Source: Neorhizobium alkalisoli (GTDB lineage Bacteria; Pseudomonadota; Alphaproteobacteria; Rhizobiales; Rhizobiaceae). From it: a stretch of 64,000 bases of DNA. This document shows, piece by piece, positions 45,415 through 54,704 of the stretch (position 1 is the first letter of the stretch; each line of letters opens with the position of its first letter). The notes under the pieces are model-generated. The model was not told the DNA's origin, ran no database searches, and saw only the letters and a program-made list of their open reading frames with translations. The DNA lies in the NCBI RefSeq assembly GCF_002968635.1, contig NZ_PVBN01000014.1, positions 62,001-126,000 of the forward strand, given 5' to 3'. A program made the translations under genes and the position numbers.

Positions 45415-47202
45415 CTATTCGAGCACTTCGAGGATCGGCGATTCCATGAGTGTGCCGGTGGCGACGTCGGCAATGCCGCGATCGGTCTGGTGCGGTCCGG
45501 CGTTGCAGGCAAGCGTCGCACCGAAGCAGGCCTTGAAGATCAGGTAAGGCGGCTGCCAGTCCACCACGCGATCCATGGCCGCACGGATTTTTTCAAAACC
45601 GCCGGAAACCTCGTCCATCGATGCCTGCGAGACGAGACCCGATAGCGGCAAGGGCAGCAGCGCGGCGATCTTTCCGCCGATCGCCACCCCCATCCCCCCG
45701 CCTGCGGCAATCACCGCATTGGCGGCCGCGGCCATGTCGGCGGGATCGGAACCGAAGACGGTGAGGTTGTGGCTGTCATGCGCAAGCGTGGTGGCGAAAG
45801 CGCCTTTCCACTTGCCCCAACCGGTAAGGAACCCAAGACGGGTGCGGCTGTCGGCACGGCCGTGGCGGTGGGTCACGGCGATCAGCGTCGCGCCCTCCGG
45901 GGGTACCACATAACCGTCGACGACATCCGCATCCGTCTGCCCCCAGTTCGTGAAACGCGGGCGATCGATGGTCGCGAGCCGGACCTTCCTGCCCGTCGCG
46001 GGCAGCTTGAAATCTTCCGCCTGCAGCGGCGTCAGCTTCACCGAGTCGCGAAGCAGCGTCGGATCGGCCGAGAACAGGTCGATCATCATCTCGCCGGCCC
46101 GTGCGGCCAGAGTACCGCTTGCAAAGACCTGACGCACGCGGAAATCCTTGAGATCCTCGAACAGCACGATGTCTGCCCGGCGGCCGGCGGCGATAAGGCC
46201 GAGATCGGCGCGGCCGATCCTGACGGAGCCGTTCAAGGTGGCCGCCTGCAAAGCCCATTCCGGTTTCATTCCATAGCGGACGAGCCGACGCACCACGTCG
46301 TCCAAGCCGCCGTTCTTGGCGAGATCGTCCGGAAAGACATCGTCCGTCGCGAGCGTCACGGTCTGCGGCAGCTGGCCGAGCCCATTGAGCGCCTTGACGA
46401 ATTCCGGCAGCAGGTGATCATGCGAACCGCGCAGCTCGATGGTAAGGCCGGCGCGCAGTTTGGCGATCAGATCCTCGCCCGAGACGAGTTCGTGGTCGGA
46501 GGTCACGCCCGCCGTCATGAACGCCTGGAGATCCGGTCCCACGAGACCACGCGCATGGCCGCAGACGAGTTTTTCCGAGGTCAGCGCCGTTTGCACGATG
46601 GCGCTGATACGCGGTTCGCGGTCGATGACGCCGCGCATGTTCATCACTTCGGCGAGCCCGGCGATCTTCGGCCAGAAGAGCATCTCTTCGATGGCCGTGA
46701 CGTCGAAATCGGCCCCTGCAACCTCGAAACCGGGAGCGGAAGGGACCGAAGACGGTGCCAGCACGACAGCCCGCAACGGCAGGAGCTTGACCGAATCCAG
46801 CGCCCAGCCGACCCCGTCGATGCCATGGACATTGCCGAATTCGTGCGGATCCCAGACGACCGTCGTCACCCCGCGCGGCAGAACGGTGCCGGCATAGGTC
46901 GCAGGCGTCACCATCGAGCTTTCGATGTGCATATGGGTATCGATAAGACCCGGCGAAATGAAGGTGCCGGACGCATCGACGATCTCGGCAGCATCGGACC
47001 GGCTGCCGGCCTCGTGGACGCTGGCAATCAGCGGGCCGATAATGCCGATGTCGGCAGGACGCAGCTCGCCGGTCACCACATCCACCAGAGTGCCGCCGGT
47101 AATCAGGATGTCGAACGGGCCGTCGCCTCGCGCAGCCGCCACCGCGCGGTCGCGCAACCCGGGCTCTGTAAACTCCTGTACGGTCGCTATGATGCTCTTC
47201 AC
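45415..47202 (-). CDS. ade: adenine deaminase
   Basis: A 595-residue amidohydrolase that converts adenine to hypoxanthine and ammonia. The metal-binding block is GLIDTHMHIESSMVTPATYA near residue 90, followed by VWDPHEFGNVHG, and later GSHDHLLPEF and ATDDVFPDDL. Length and motif order match bacterial Ade. It starts with GTG, overlapping the nucleoside hydrolase stop by four bases. Confidence 0.93.
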   Translation of the reverse strand: MKSIIATVQEFTEPGLRDRAVAAARGDGPFDILITGGTLVDVVTGELRPADIGIIGPLIASVHEAGSRSDAAEIVDASGTFISPGLIDTHMHIESSMVTPATYAGTVLPRGVTTVVWDPHEFGNVHGIDGVGWALDSVKLLPLRAVVLAPSSVPSAPGFEVAGADFDVTAIEEMLFWPKIAGLAEVMNMRGVIDREPRISAIVQTALTSEKLVCGHARGLVGPDLQAFMTAGVTSDHELVSGEDLIAKLRAGLTIELRGSHDHLLPEFVKALNGLGQLPQTVTLATDDVFPDDLAKNGGLDDVVRRLVRYGMKPEWALQAATLNGSVRIGRADLGLIAAGRRADIVLFEDLKDFRVRQVFASGTLAARAGEMMIDLFSADPTLLRDSVKLTPLQAEDFKLPATGRKVRLATIDRPRFTNWGQTDADVVDGYVVPPEGATLIAVTHRHGRADSRTRLGFLTGWGKWKGAFATTLAHDSHNLTVFGSDPADMAAAANAVIAAGGGMGVAIGGKIAALLPLPLSGLVSQASMDEVSGGFEKIRAAMDRVVDWQPPYLIFKACFGATLACNAGPHQTDRGIADVATGTLMESPILEVLE

Positions 47203-48122
47203 CAGCTTGCCTCCGCGCGCAATGTTTCGAGGATAACGGTTTTCGCCTTGTCGACGTCGATCCGGACGCCGAAGGCTGCATTGAATTCTCCACGGCCGGG
47301 CCGCGTCTCTACGACGGTGCGTCCGCGCGTGAATGTTCCCGCAAGTTCCACGTCGAGGCGCGCCTCGCGCCAGGTGACGTGTTCGGGATAGGCAAAGGCC
47401 ACCGCCGCCACCGCATCGTAAAGCGCCATGGCCGGACGGCCGCGGCTGGTGGCGATGGCGACGAAACCGGCCAGCAGATCGGCGACCAGCGCGGCATTGC
47501 GCCCGCCGGCGGCCCGGATCGGGGCGACATCGTCGGGGGCGCAGAGAACCTGACGGCAGAGATCGAGATCGACCATCCGGAGCGGGATCCTGTGCGCCAG
47601 GACGATCGCCAGTGCCTCGGGATCCGCAAAAGCGTTGAACTCGGCCGATGCCGTGTGGTTGCCGGCCGTCACACCGCCGCCCATCCAGGTCAGATCGGTG
47701 ATCCTGGCTGCCAGATCTGGCCGGGCCAGCACGACGGCGGCGATATTGGTGAGCGGGCCAAGCGCCAGGATGCGCCGCTCTCCCTCCCCCTTCTCCAGCC
47801 AGCCGCAGAGCGCTTCAAAGGCGTCGTTGTGGAAGGTATCGGCAACCGCGGGAAGATTGAGACCGGTTGTCGGCATGCCGGCATCGCCCAGCACGTTGGT
47901 CGCCGTTTCCAGCCGGCCGAGTGCCGGGGTAGCGCGCCCGGCATGCACGGGGAACGGCCAGACGAATGCCGACGCCGCGCCGGCCGCATTCAGGCGGACG
48001 CGCTCGAGCGGCGCATTGCCGAAGACGAGCGAAACGCCGTCGATCGTAAGCCCCGCATGCGCCGCGACCATGATCGCTGCTATGTCGTCGAAGCCCATAT
48101 CGGTATCGATCCAGATGCCCAT
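47199..48122 (-). CDS. inosine-uridine-type nucleoside hydrolase
   Basis: A 307-residue enzyme that splits nucleosides into base and ribose. The calcium-binding start IWIDTDMGFDDIAAIMVA is a variant of the usual DTDxGxDDA block, and LGPLTNIAAVVLARPDL and WMGGGVTAGNHTASAEFNAFADPEA are typical. It works between the importer and adenine deaminase in the operon. Base preference is not visible. Confidence 0.9.
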   Translation of the reverse strand: MGIWIDTDMGFDDIAAIMVAAHAGLTIDGVSLVFGNAPLERVRLNAAGAASAFVWPFPVHAGRATPALGRLETATNVLGDAGMPTTGLNLPAVADTFHNDAFEALCGWLEKGEGERRILALGPLTNIAAVVLARPDLAARITDLTWMGGGVTAGNHTASAEFNAFADPEALAIVLAHRIPLRMVDLDLCRQVLCAPDDVAPIRAAGGRNAALVADLLAGFVAIATSRGRPAMALYDAVAAVAFAYPEHVTWREARLDVELAGTFTRGRTVVETRPGRGEFNAAFGVRIDVDKAKTVILETLRAEASW

Positions 48123-48134
48123 GTCAGCGACGCC

Positions 48135-49160
48135 TTACGAAAACTTGGAAAGAAGCGCGGCCTTTTCGGCCGGCAGGTCGAAGAGGAGATCGGCGCCGAG
48201 CGCGTGAGCCGGCAAACCCGCCTCGACCTCCGCCTTGATCGCGCCGAACGAGGTATCCAGCAGATATTCCCGGCTATCGCCGGCAAAGGATGTGCCGCGC
48301 ACGGTGCCCCGGAAAGGACCAGTTCCCAGGGTCACCATACGCGGCCGCCAGGCCAGACCCGCCGCTGAAGGGGCCTCGCCTGAGAGCTCGATGAGGCCGC
48401 CGCTCGTCCTGAGCTGGCCGCCTTCGAGAGGAAAGATGTTTTCGAAGCCGACGAAATCGGCGACGAAGGAAGAAACGGGGCGGTTGTAGATGTCTTCCGG
48501 CGTGCCGATCTGCTCGATCGCGCCGCCCTTCATCACCACGATCCGGTCTGCGAGCGCCAGCGCCTCCGCCTGGTCGTGGGTCACGAAGATCATCGTCACC
48601 CCGGTTTCCTTCTGGACGCGCTGCAGCTCGGTGCGCATTTCCAACCGCAGGCGGGCGTCGAGGTTCGAGAGCGGCTCGTCGAGCAGAAGCACCTTCGGCT
48701 CCATGACCATCGAACGCGCAAGCGCCACGCGCTGCTGCTGGCCGCCGGAAAGCTCCGCCGGCTTGCGGTTGGCGAAGCTCGACAGGCCGACGGACTTCAG
48801 GCCGGCTTGGACCTTGGCGTCGAGTTCGGCACCGCGCATGCCCTTGAGCTTCAGCCCGAAGGCGACGTTCTCGTAGACGGAAAGATGAGGGAACAGCGCG
48901 TAGGACTGGAAGACGAGGCCTACGGCGCGCTTGTTGGCCGGAACCCGTGTCATGTCGGCGCCGTCGAGACGGACACGCCCGCTTTTCACCGGCAGCAGCC
49001 CGGCGATCGCGCGCATGGTCGTCGTCTTGCCGCACCCCGATGGACCGAGAAGCGCGATCAGTTCGCCCTTCCTGATGTCGAGATCGAGATCGGCGACGGC
49101 GACCGTATCGCCATAGGCGAGCGTCAGCTTTTCGAGCGAGAGATAGGACGCATCAGACAT
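48135..49160 (-). CDS. PotA/FbpC-type ABC ATPase (purine nucleoside operon)
   Basis: A 341-residue ATPase: Walker A GPSGCGKTTTMRAI, signature LSGGQQQRVALARS, Walker B VLLLDEPLSNLDARLR, and a C-terminal TOBE domain. The start at 49160 overlaps the permease stop by eight bases. PotA-type sequences usually serve polyamine, iron or thiamine importers; the salvage enzymes beside it point to nucleosides or bases. Confidence 0.88.
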   Translation of the reverse strand: MSDASYLSLEKLTLAYGDTVAVADLDLDIRKGELIALLGPSGCGKTTTMRAIAGLLPVKSGRVRLDGADMTRVPANKRAVGLVFQSYALFPHLSVYENVAFGLKLKGMRGAELDAKVQAGLKSVGLSSFANRKPAELSGGQQQRVALARSMVMEPKVLLLDEPLSNLDARLRLEMRTELQRVQKETGVTMIFVTHDQAEALALADRIVVMKGGAIEQIGTPEDIYNRPVSSFVADFVGFENIFPLEGGQLRTSGGLIELSGEAPSAAGLAWRPRMVTLGTGPFRGTVRGTSFAGDSREYLLDTSFGAIKAEVEAGLPAHALGADLLFDLPAEKAALLSKFS

Positions 49161-49935
49161 AGCGGGAAAATCCGAGGAAACGTTCGGCAGCAAAGACGAT
49201 GCCGATGGAAAGGAAGGCGAGCAGTGAGGAAAGTGCGGCAACCGACGGATCGAAGACGATCTCCATATAGGCGATCATGTCGACCGGCAGCGTGCGCACG
49301 CCAGGCCCGGAGAGGAAGAGCGACACCGGCACCTGGTTGAAGCTGGTGACGAAGCCGAGGATGAAGGCCGACATGATGCCGCCGCGGATGTTCGGCATCA
49401 CCACCCGGAAGAAGGCGCCGAGCCGCGACGAGCCGAGCAGCACCGCCGCTTCCTCGATATCGGAGCGCAGGTTGTCGAGGCTGGCAGAGACGACCCGCAC
49501 CGCATAGGGCAGCACCAAAGCGGTGTGGGCGACGAACAGTGCCAGCGTTATGCCGACCTGGAACGGCACGACGATATAGCGCAGGAGCGCCAGGCCCACG
49601 ATGATCCCCGGCACGATGATCGGCGCGGAAACGACGGTACGGACGATTTCCGCCCCCGGCAGCTTGTAGCGCGACAAGGCATAGGAGGCCGGAATGCCGA
49701 GCACCAGCGCCGCCGCGGTGCCGCCGATCGCCAGGAACAGGGACATGGCGAAACTTGCCTGGAAACTTTCCACCGTGAAGACCTTGGCGATCCAGCGAAG
49801 CGAAAAGCCCTGCGGCGGGAAAGCGAGCGTCTCGCCCGCCGAAAACGATGCGGCAACGATGATCAGGAACGGGCCGATCAGGAACGCGATCACCAGAAAC
49901 AGCGTCGCGGGGATGAAGAGGCTGCGGGCATTCAT
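49153..49935 (-). CDS. PotC-type ABC permease
   Basis: A 260-residue permease with six helices and the loop EEAAVLLGSSRLGAFFRVVMPNIRGG. It overlaps its partner permease by four bases. Confidence 0.9.
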   Translation of the reverse strand: MNARSLFIPATLFLVIAFLIGPFLIIVAASFSAGETLAFPPQGFSLRWIAKVFTVESFQASFAMSLFLAIGGTAAALVLGIPASYALSRYKLPGAEIVRTVVSAPIIVPGIIVGLALLRYIVVPFQVGITLALFVAHTALVLPYAVRVVSASLDNLRSDIEEAAVLLGSSRLGAFFRVVMPNIRGGIMSAFILGFVTSFNQVPVSLFLSGPGVRTLPVDMIAYMEIVFDPSVAALSSLLAFLSIGIVFAAERFLGFSRYV

Positions 49936-50774
49936 GGCTGGCTCCTCATCTTGTTCCTCGCGGTCGCGACGCGCTTCAGGAGAATGTTGGCGGCAAAGCT
50001 CATGACGATCAGGATGAAGGCGATGACGCTCGCCGAGACGAAATTGTTGGAGACCGAAACCTGCTGGTAGAGCAGCGTTTCCAGCATCAGCACCTTGGAG
50101 CCGCCGAGGATGGCGGGGGTAATGTAGGCGGTCAGGCAGCCGGTGAAGACGAGCGTGCCACCGATGACAAGACCTTCCTTGGTCAGCGGCAGCACCACTT
50201 TCCAGAACACCTGGAACCAGTTGGCGCCGAGCACCCGGGCAGCCGGAATGGCGTCCCTCGGCATGTTTTCGAGCGCCGAGATCAGCGAGATGATCATCAG
50301 TGGCAGGAAGAGCTGCAGGAGGCCGATGAAGATCGCCGTCTCGGAAAACAGGATGCGCAGCGGCGCTTCGGTCAGTCCCAAGGCCTGGAACGCCTGATTG
50401 ACGATGCCGGTGCGGCCGAGGATGACGATCCAGGCATAGGTGCGCGCGACCGGCGAGATCATCAGTGGCAGCACGACGAGCCCGGTCATCCGGCCCTTGG
50501 CGCCGGGTTCCAGGTTGACGATCGCGAATGCTGCCGCATAACCGATCACCGCCGAAACCACCGTCACCAGCGCCCCGAGCTTCAGCGTGCGCAGGAAGAC
50601 GGTCTGGTTCAGCGTATTGGAAAAGAAATCCGTATAGGCGGAGATCGTCCAGCCGCCGACCGGAGACCGGAACCCGTCGGAAAGCAGGATCACCACCGGC
50701 ACGAGGAAGACCGCCGCGGCGAAGAGCGCGGCGGGCAGCGCAAGTGCAAGCGCTTCGGCCCTGTTTTGAAACAT
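49932..50774 (-). CDS. PotB-type ABC permease
   Basis: A 280-residue permease: first helix LALALPAALFAAAVFLVPVV, coupling loop IPAARVLGANWFQVFWKVVLPLTKEG. The ATG at 50774 is preferred; one 15 codons upstream lies inside the intercistronic stem-loop. It follows the binding-protein gene in the operon. Confidence 0.88.
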   Translation of the reverse strand: MFQNRAEALALALPAALFAAAVFLVPVVILLSDGFRSPVGGWTISAYTDFFSNTLNQTVFLRTLKLGALVTVVSAVIGYAAAFAIVNLEPGAKGRMTGLVVLPLMISPVARTYAWIVILGRTGIVNQAFQALGLTEAPLRILFSETAIFIGLLQLFLPLMIISLISALENMPRDAIPAARVLGANWFQVFWKVVLPLTKEGLVIGGTLVFTGCLTAYITPAILGGSKVLMLETLLYQQVSVSNNFVSASVIAFILIVMSFAANILLKRVATARNKMRSQP

Positions 50775-50801
50775 CTGAAGTGACCCTGTTCCGCAGAAAG
50801 T

Positions 50802-50840
50802 AGGGATGCGGACAGGCATTCGCGCGCTGCCCGCATCCCT
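50802..50840 (-). promoter_or_regulatory. intercistronic stem-loop after the nucleoside-operon binding-protein gene
   Basis: AGGGATGCGG (50802-50811) pairs perfectly with CCGCATCCCT (50831-50840) around a 19-nt loop. No T run follows. The position matches stem-loops after other binding-protein genes here. Confidence 0.55.
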
Positions 50841-50880
50841 CAGCCTTGGGAGGCTATCTCGTAATTACTTTATGGATTGC

Positions 50881-51903
50881 TTATTGACCGACCGCCTCGT
50901 TCCAGGTCTTGACCCAGCCGGCCCGGTTGTCGAGCGCCACGGCGGACGGAATGAGCTTCAAGCTTTTTGCCGTTTCCTCGCCATAGGTAAGGTTGTTGGC
51001 AGCGGCTTCGGAGAGTTTGACCTCCTTGTTGGCCGGGCTGTCGATCACCTTTTCGCCGATCTTCGTCTGGATGTCGGCCGACAGCCAGAAATCCATGAAC
51101 TGCAGCGCCAGATCGCGGTTCTTGGAGCCCTTGGTGACGACCATGACGTTCATGCCGCCGGTCTGGCCTTCCTTCGGGGTGGCCCAGGCGATCGGCATGC
51201 CGAGCTTGGTGAAGGGAGCCCAGGTAAAGCGGCCGATCGGCGCGGCCCAGATTTCTTCCTGCTGCATCAGCTGCACAAGCTGCGAGGACTTTTCGTAGAA
51301 GGTGACGATCTCGTCCTTCTTTTCGCCGACCGCTGCGATGGCGGCCTTCAGGTCCGGCGTGTCCTTGCCGAGCGCCTGGCCGAGCATGTAAAGCGCCGGC
51401 GGCCCCTGGTTGGTGGTGACGTTCGGCCAGGCGATATGGCTTGCATATTCCGGCTTCAGGAGATCGGCCCAGGACTCGATCTTCATCTTGTCGGAACGGT
51501 AGGCGATCGAGGTGGCGTAGAAGGTGTAGCCAACGCTCATGCCGTCCTTGTTCGGATCCTTGGCGATGTCGTAGAGCTTTTCGAAATTGGAGAGCTTGAA
51601 CGTATCCACCTTGTCGATCAGTCCGGCGCGGGAAGCGGCCAGCGCATCAGCCATGGAGACGACGGCCATGTCGACGACGGGATTGGCCTTGTTGGCTTCC
51701 ATCTTGGCAATGCGCTCGACGCTGTTGCCGGTCTCCACGACCAGCTTGCAGCCGCAGATCTTCTCGAAGGGATCGTAGATGATCTGCTTGTACTCGTCCT
51801 GCGCCAGCGCATAGACGGAGATCGTCAGCGTCTTTTCCTGGGCCTGAGCCGCCCCTGTGGCGAGCATCAGGACAGCGCCCGATGCAAAAATGACCTTCTT
51901 CAT
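50881..51903 (-). CDS. PotD-like substrate-binding protein
   Basis: A 340-residue periplasmic protein of solute-binding family 1/8. The signal peptide is KKVIFASGAVLMLATGAAQA; the mature part begins EKTLTISVYALAQDEYKQII. Two cysteines (CGCKLVVETGN) lie near residue 50. It starts inside the lacI stop codon, so repressor and binding protein are coupled. The ligand is probably a nucleoside or purine base, from context. Confidence 0.88.
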   Translation of the reverse strand: MKKVIFASGAVLMLATGAAQAQEKTLTISVYALAQDEYKQIIYDPFEKICGCKLVVETGNSVERIAKMEANKANPVVDMAVVSMADALAASRAGLIDKVDTFKLSNFEKLYDIAKDPNKDGMSVGYTFYATSIAYRSDKMKIESWADLLKPEYASHIAWPNVTTNQGPPALYMLGQALGKDTPDLKAAIAAVGEKKDEIVTFYEKSSQLVQLMQQEEIWAAPIGRFTWAPFTKLGMPIAWATPKEGQTGGMNVMVVTKGSKNRDLALQFMDFWLSADIQTKIGEKVIDSPANKEVKLSEAAANNLTYGEETAKSLKLIPSAVALDNRAGWVKTWNEAVGQ

Positions 51904-52970
51904 CGCGTAAGTTCTCCTGCTGTCGGTTTTATCGTTGAGGTTTGGGCATGCGAATTCGGAACGCCGCTGGATTGGCGGACGACAAGCTGCATGGGCACGC
52001 GGTCGCGGCCTGACGCGACCTTTCCCGCCATCCCCGGTTCAATGCCGCCGGCAGCTTCGATGGCACCGGTAAGTGCTGCGACCGCAAGATCGGCAATTTT
52101 TGCCATATCCATGCGCATGGTGGTGAGAGCCGGAGTAACCACAGGCGACCAGACGAGATCATCGAAGCCTGTGACGCTGACCTTTTCCGGCACGCGGATG
52201 CCCGCGCGCTGCAACTCGGTAAGAGCCCGGAGCGCCGAAAGGTCGGAAACCGCAGCAAACGCCGTAAATCCCGCCTTCGCCTTGGCCGCCAGACCGAGGG
52301 GACAGCCCTTGCCTGAAAGAGCCTCCACCTTTTCGATCCACAGGGTTTCGCATTCGACATCGGCGCCGAGACCCGCCTTCAACCCGCCGATGCGGTCGTT
52401 CTGCACATTGGACGAACTGCCCGTTCCGATCAGCAGGACCTTGCGGTGTCCGAGGGCGGCAAGATGCCGGCCCATCTGCGCGCCGCCGTCCCAATGGTCG
52501 GCCGAAACGGTGTTGCCCGGCGTCGACGGCGTATCGATGACTGCGACGGGACAACCGACATCGGCGATCCGCGTGCCGCGCCGGGGCACGATGACCATGC
52601 CGTCGACGCCGCGTTCGAGGAGCCGGTTGATCGCCTCCGTCTGCTGTCCGATATCGCCGCGGGAGTCGGCGATCAGCACGCCGAAGCCGGCATTCGCGGC
52701 GGCATTCTCGATCGCCTGGGCGATCTGCGGAAAAAGCGGATTGGCGATGTCAGGCAGCACGAGGCCGAGCACGCCGGTGCGGCCGGTCCGGAGCGCCCGC
52801 GCCGTCAGACTCGGCACATATCCGAGCTCGGCCGCCTTGGCGCGAACCTTCTCGACGAGCTCCGGAGATACCCTGCCCTTGCCGGAAAGCGCATTCGACA
52901 CGGTCGCCGCCGACACACCCAGTGCGGCCGCAATCGCGCTCATGTTCGACCCGGTTCGGACAGTCTTCAT
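51900..52970 (-). CDS. LacI family repressor of the purine-nucleoside operon
   Basis: A 356-residue repressor: N-terminal helix-turn-helix SAIAAALGVSAATVSNALSGKGRVSPELVEKVR, then a periplasmic-binding-like effector domain (GVDGMVIVPRRGTRIADVG). It is the first gene of the eight-gene operon and has a perfect 12-bp palindromic operator just upstream, so it probably represses itself and the whole operon until a nucleoside or base binds. Confidence 0.92.
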   Translation of the reverse strand: MKTVRTGSNMSAIAAALGVSAATVSNALSGKGRVSPELVEKVRAKAAELGYVPSLTARALRTGRTGVLGLVLPDIANPLFPQIAQAIENAAANAGFGVLIADSRGDIGQQTEAINRLLERGVDGMVIVPRRGTRIADVGCPVAVIDTPSTPGNTVSADHWDGGAQMGRHLAALGHRKVLLIGTGSSSNVQNDRIGGLKAGLGADVECETLWIEKVEALSGKGCPLGLAAKAKAGFTAFAAVSDLSALRALTELQRAGIRVPEKVSVTGFDDLVWSPVVTPALTTMRMDMAKIADLAVAALTGAIEAAGGIEPGMAGKVASGRDRVPMQLVVRQSSGVPNSHAQTSTIKPTAGELTR

Positions 52971-52982
52971 CAGGGACCCTGC

Positions 52983-53036
52983 TTAAACGTTTAATCAGGA
53001 TAGAGGGGTCGGATTGCTTTGTCGAGTCGTTTACAT
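52983..53036 (-). promoter_or_regulatory. LacI-type operator and promoter
   Basis: TTAAACGTTTAA (52983-52994) is a perfect 12-bp palindrome with a central CG step, as expected for LacI-family operators. On the minus strand TCGACA (complement of 53020-53025) and TATCCT (complement of 52997-53002), 17 bp apart, form a promoter whose start would fall at the palindrome. A half-site TGTAAACGA lies near 53027-53036. Confidence 0.75.
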
Positions 53037-53115
53037 GCCCTCCCACAACTTGTCCCGGGCTCCTTGACTTTTGCAGCTTCCCGGAAGGAAATCCACGCTG
53101 CCATGGGAGACGGAC

Positions 53116-54543
53116 ATGCAGGACGAGGAAATTACCGGACTTTCCGCCACCGAACTTTCGGACGCGATCCATGATGGCCGGGCATCCTGCACCGATGTGA
53201 TGAAAGCCTATCTCGCGCGGATCGGGAGGTTGAACCCGTCAATCAATGCCATCATCAGCCTTCGCGATACCGACGCCCTGCTCGCCGAAGCGGCTGCCCG
53301 CGACGCGGACCTGGCCGGGGGAACCTCACGCGGCTGGATGCACGGGATGCCGATCGCCATCAAGGACCTCTGCGAGGTAAAGGGCATCCGCTGCACCTAT
53401 GGCTCACCGCTGTTTGCCGATTTCGCGCCTGATAAGGACGAGGTGATGGTGGAGCGTATCCGTGCGGCGGGCGCGATCATCATCGGCAAGACCAATACGC
53501 CCGAGCAGGGGTTCGGCTCGCAGAGCTACAACCCGGTGCACGGCACGACGAAAAATCCCTACGACCTCACAAAGACCGCCGGCGGATCGAGCGGCGGCGC
53601 CGCAGCCGCCCTTGCAGCGCATCTGCTGCCCATCGCCGACGGCAGCGATATGATGGGATCGCTCCGAAACCCCGCCGCCTTCAACAACGTCGTCGGCTTT
53701 CGCCCGAGCTACGGCCGCATCCCCTCCTCGCTGAAACTCGAACTCTTCATGGGCCAGCTCTCCGTGATGGGGCCGATGGGCCGCACCGTGCGCGATGCCG
53801 CAGCACTGCTCTCCACCCAGGCAGGCTACGATCAGCGCGATCCGCATTCGCTGGCGACCGAAGACCTGACGCCGGACGAAAACCGCGACTTTGCCGGCGC
53901 CCGCATCGCCTGGCTGGGCGACCTCGGCGGCTACCTGCCTTTCGAGCCCGGCGTTCTGGAACTCTGCCGCGCCACCCTGCCCGTTTTCGAGCGGATAGGC
54001 TGCAAGGTCGATGATGTCGTGCCGGATTTCGACATGGCGGATGTCTGGCAGTCCTGGACGACGCTCCGGAGCTGGCTTGCCGCCGCCAAGATGCGGGATA
54101 CCTATGACGATCCGGCAAAGCGGGCGAAGGTAAAGCCCGAGATCATCTGGGAGATCGAGCACGGCCTCGACATGACCGGACGCGAGGTGCATTTCGCCTC
54201 GAAACGCCGGAGCGCCTGGTATCAGTATCTTCTGATGCACTTCGAGCGCTACGACTACCTGATCCTGCCCTCCGCGCAGGTCTTCCCTTTCGACGCGACG
54301 ACGCATTGGCCGAAGGAGGTCGGCGGACGGACGATGGATACCTATCACCGCTGGATGGAAGTGGTGATCGGCCCCTCCATGGCCGGCCTGCCGGTCGCAG
54401 CCATGCCGGCCGGCTTCGGTGCGAATGGCCTTCCGACCGGCATCCAGATCATCGGCCGCCCGCGAGCGGATAAGGCGGTGTTCGAACTGGCGCTGGCATA
54501 TGAGGCCGCGACCGACTGGCTGGACCGGAGGCCGAGGCTTTAG
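53116..54543 (+). CDS. amidase signature enzyme
   Basis: A 475-residue Ser-Ser-Lys amidase: lysine in GMPIAIKDLCEVKG near residue 80, KTAGGSSGGAAAALAAHLLP, and nucleophilic serine in DGSDMMGSLRNPAAFNN. The start at 53116 has GGAG six bases upstream. It is divergent from the nucleoside operon, with about 145 bp between starts, so it may share its control region. Substrate unknown. Confidence 0.9.
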   Translation: MQDEEITGLSATELSDAIHDGRASCTDVMKAYLARIGRLNPSINAIISLRDTDALLAEAAARDADLAGGTSRGWMHGMPIAIKDLCEVKGIRCTYGSPLFADFAPDKDEVMVERIRAAGAIIIGKTNTPEQGFGSQSYNPVHGTTKNPYDLTKTAGGSSGGAAAALAAHLLPIADGSDMMGSLRNPAAFNNVVGFRPSYGRIPSSLKLELFMGQLSVMGPMGRTVRDAAALLSTQAGYDQRDPHSLATEDLTPDENRDFAGARIAWLGDLGGYLPFEPGVLELCRATLPVFERIGCKVDDVVPDFDMADVWQSWTTLRSWLAAAKMRDTYDDPAKRAKVKPEIIWEIEHGLDMTGREVHFASKRRSAWYQYLLMHFERYDYLILPSAQVFPFDATTHWPKEVGGRTMDTYHRWMEVVIGPSMAGLPVAAMPAGFGANGLPTGIQIIGRPRADKAVFELALAYEAATDWLDRRPRL

Positions 54544-54587
54544 CCATTCAGCACAAGTCCAACGCAGTTATGAGGCGGCACGGCAGT

Positions 54588-54684
54588 CCTAACCCTCCCC
54601 CTTGTGGGGAGGGTGGCAGGCAGGCGGGAGGGGCTTTTCATGCGGAGCGAAGTCCCCTCCCCACCCCTAGCCACAAGGGGGGGG
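54588..54684. repeat. GC-rich composite palindrome between convergent genes
   Basis: ACCCTCCCC (54592-54600) pairs with GGGGAGGGT (54606-54614), and GGGAGGGG (54626-54633) with CCCCTCCC (54654-54661). A reversed CCACAAGGGGG block follows to 54684. The C-run/TTGT/G-run core also appears at 35368-35383. It separates the convergent amidase and LysR genes and may end both transcripts. Confidence 0.7.
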
Positions 54685-54704
54685 CGCAAAGCCAGCCGCC
54701 GCCC

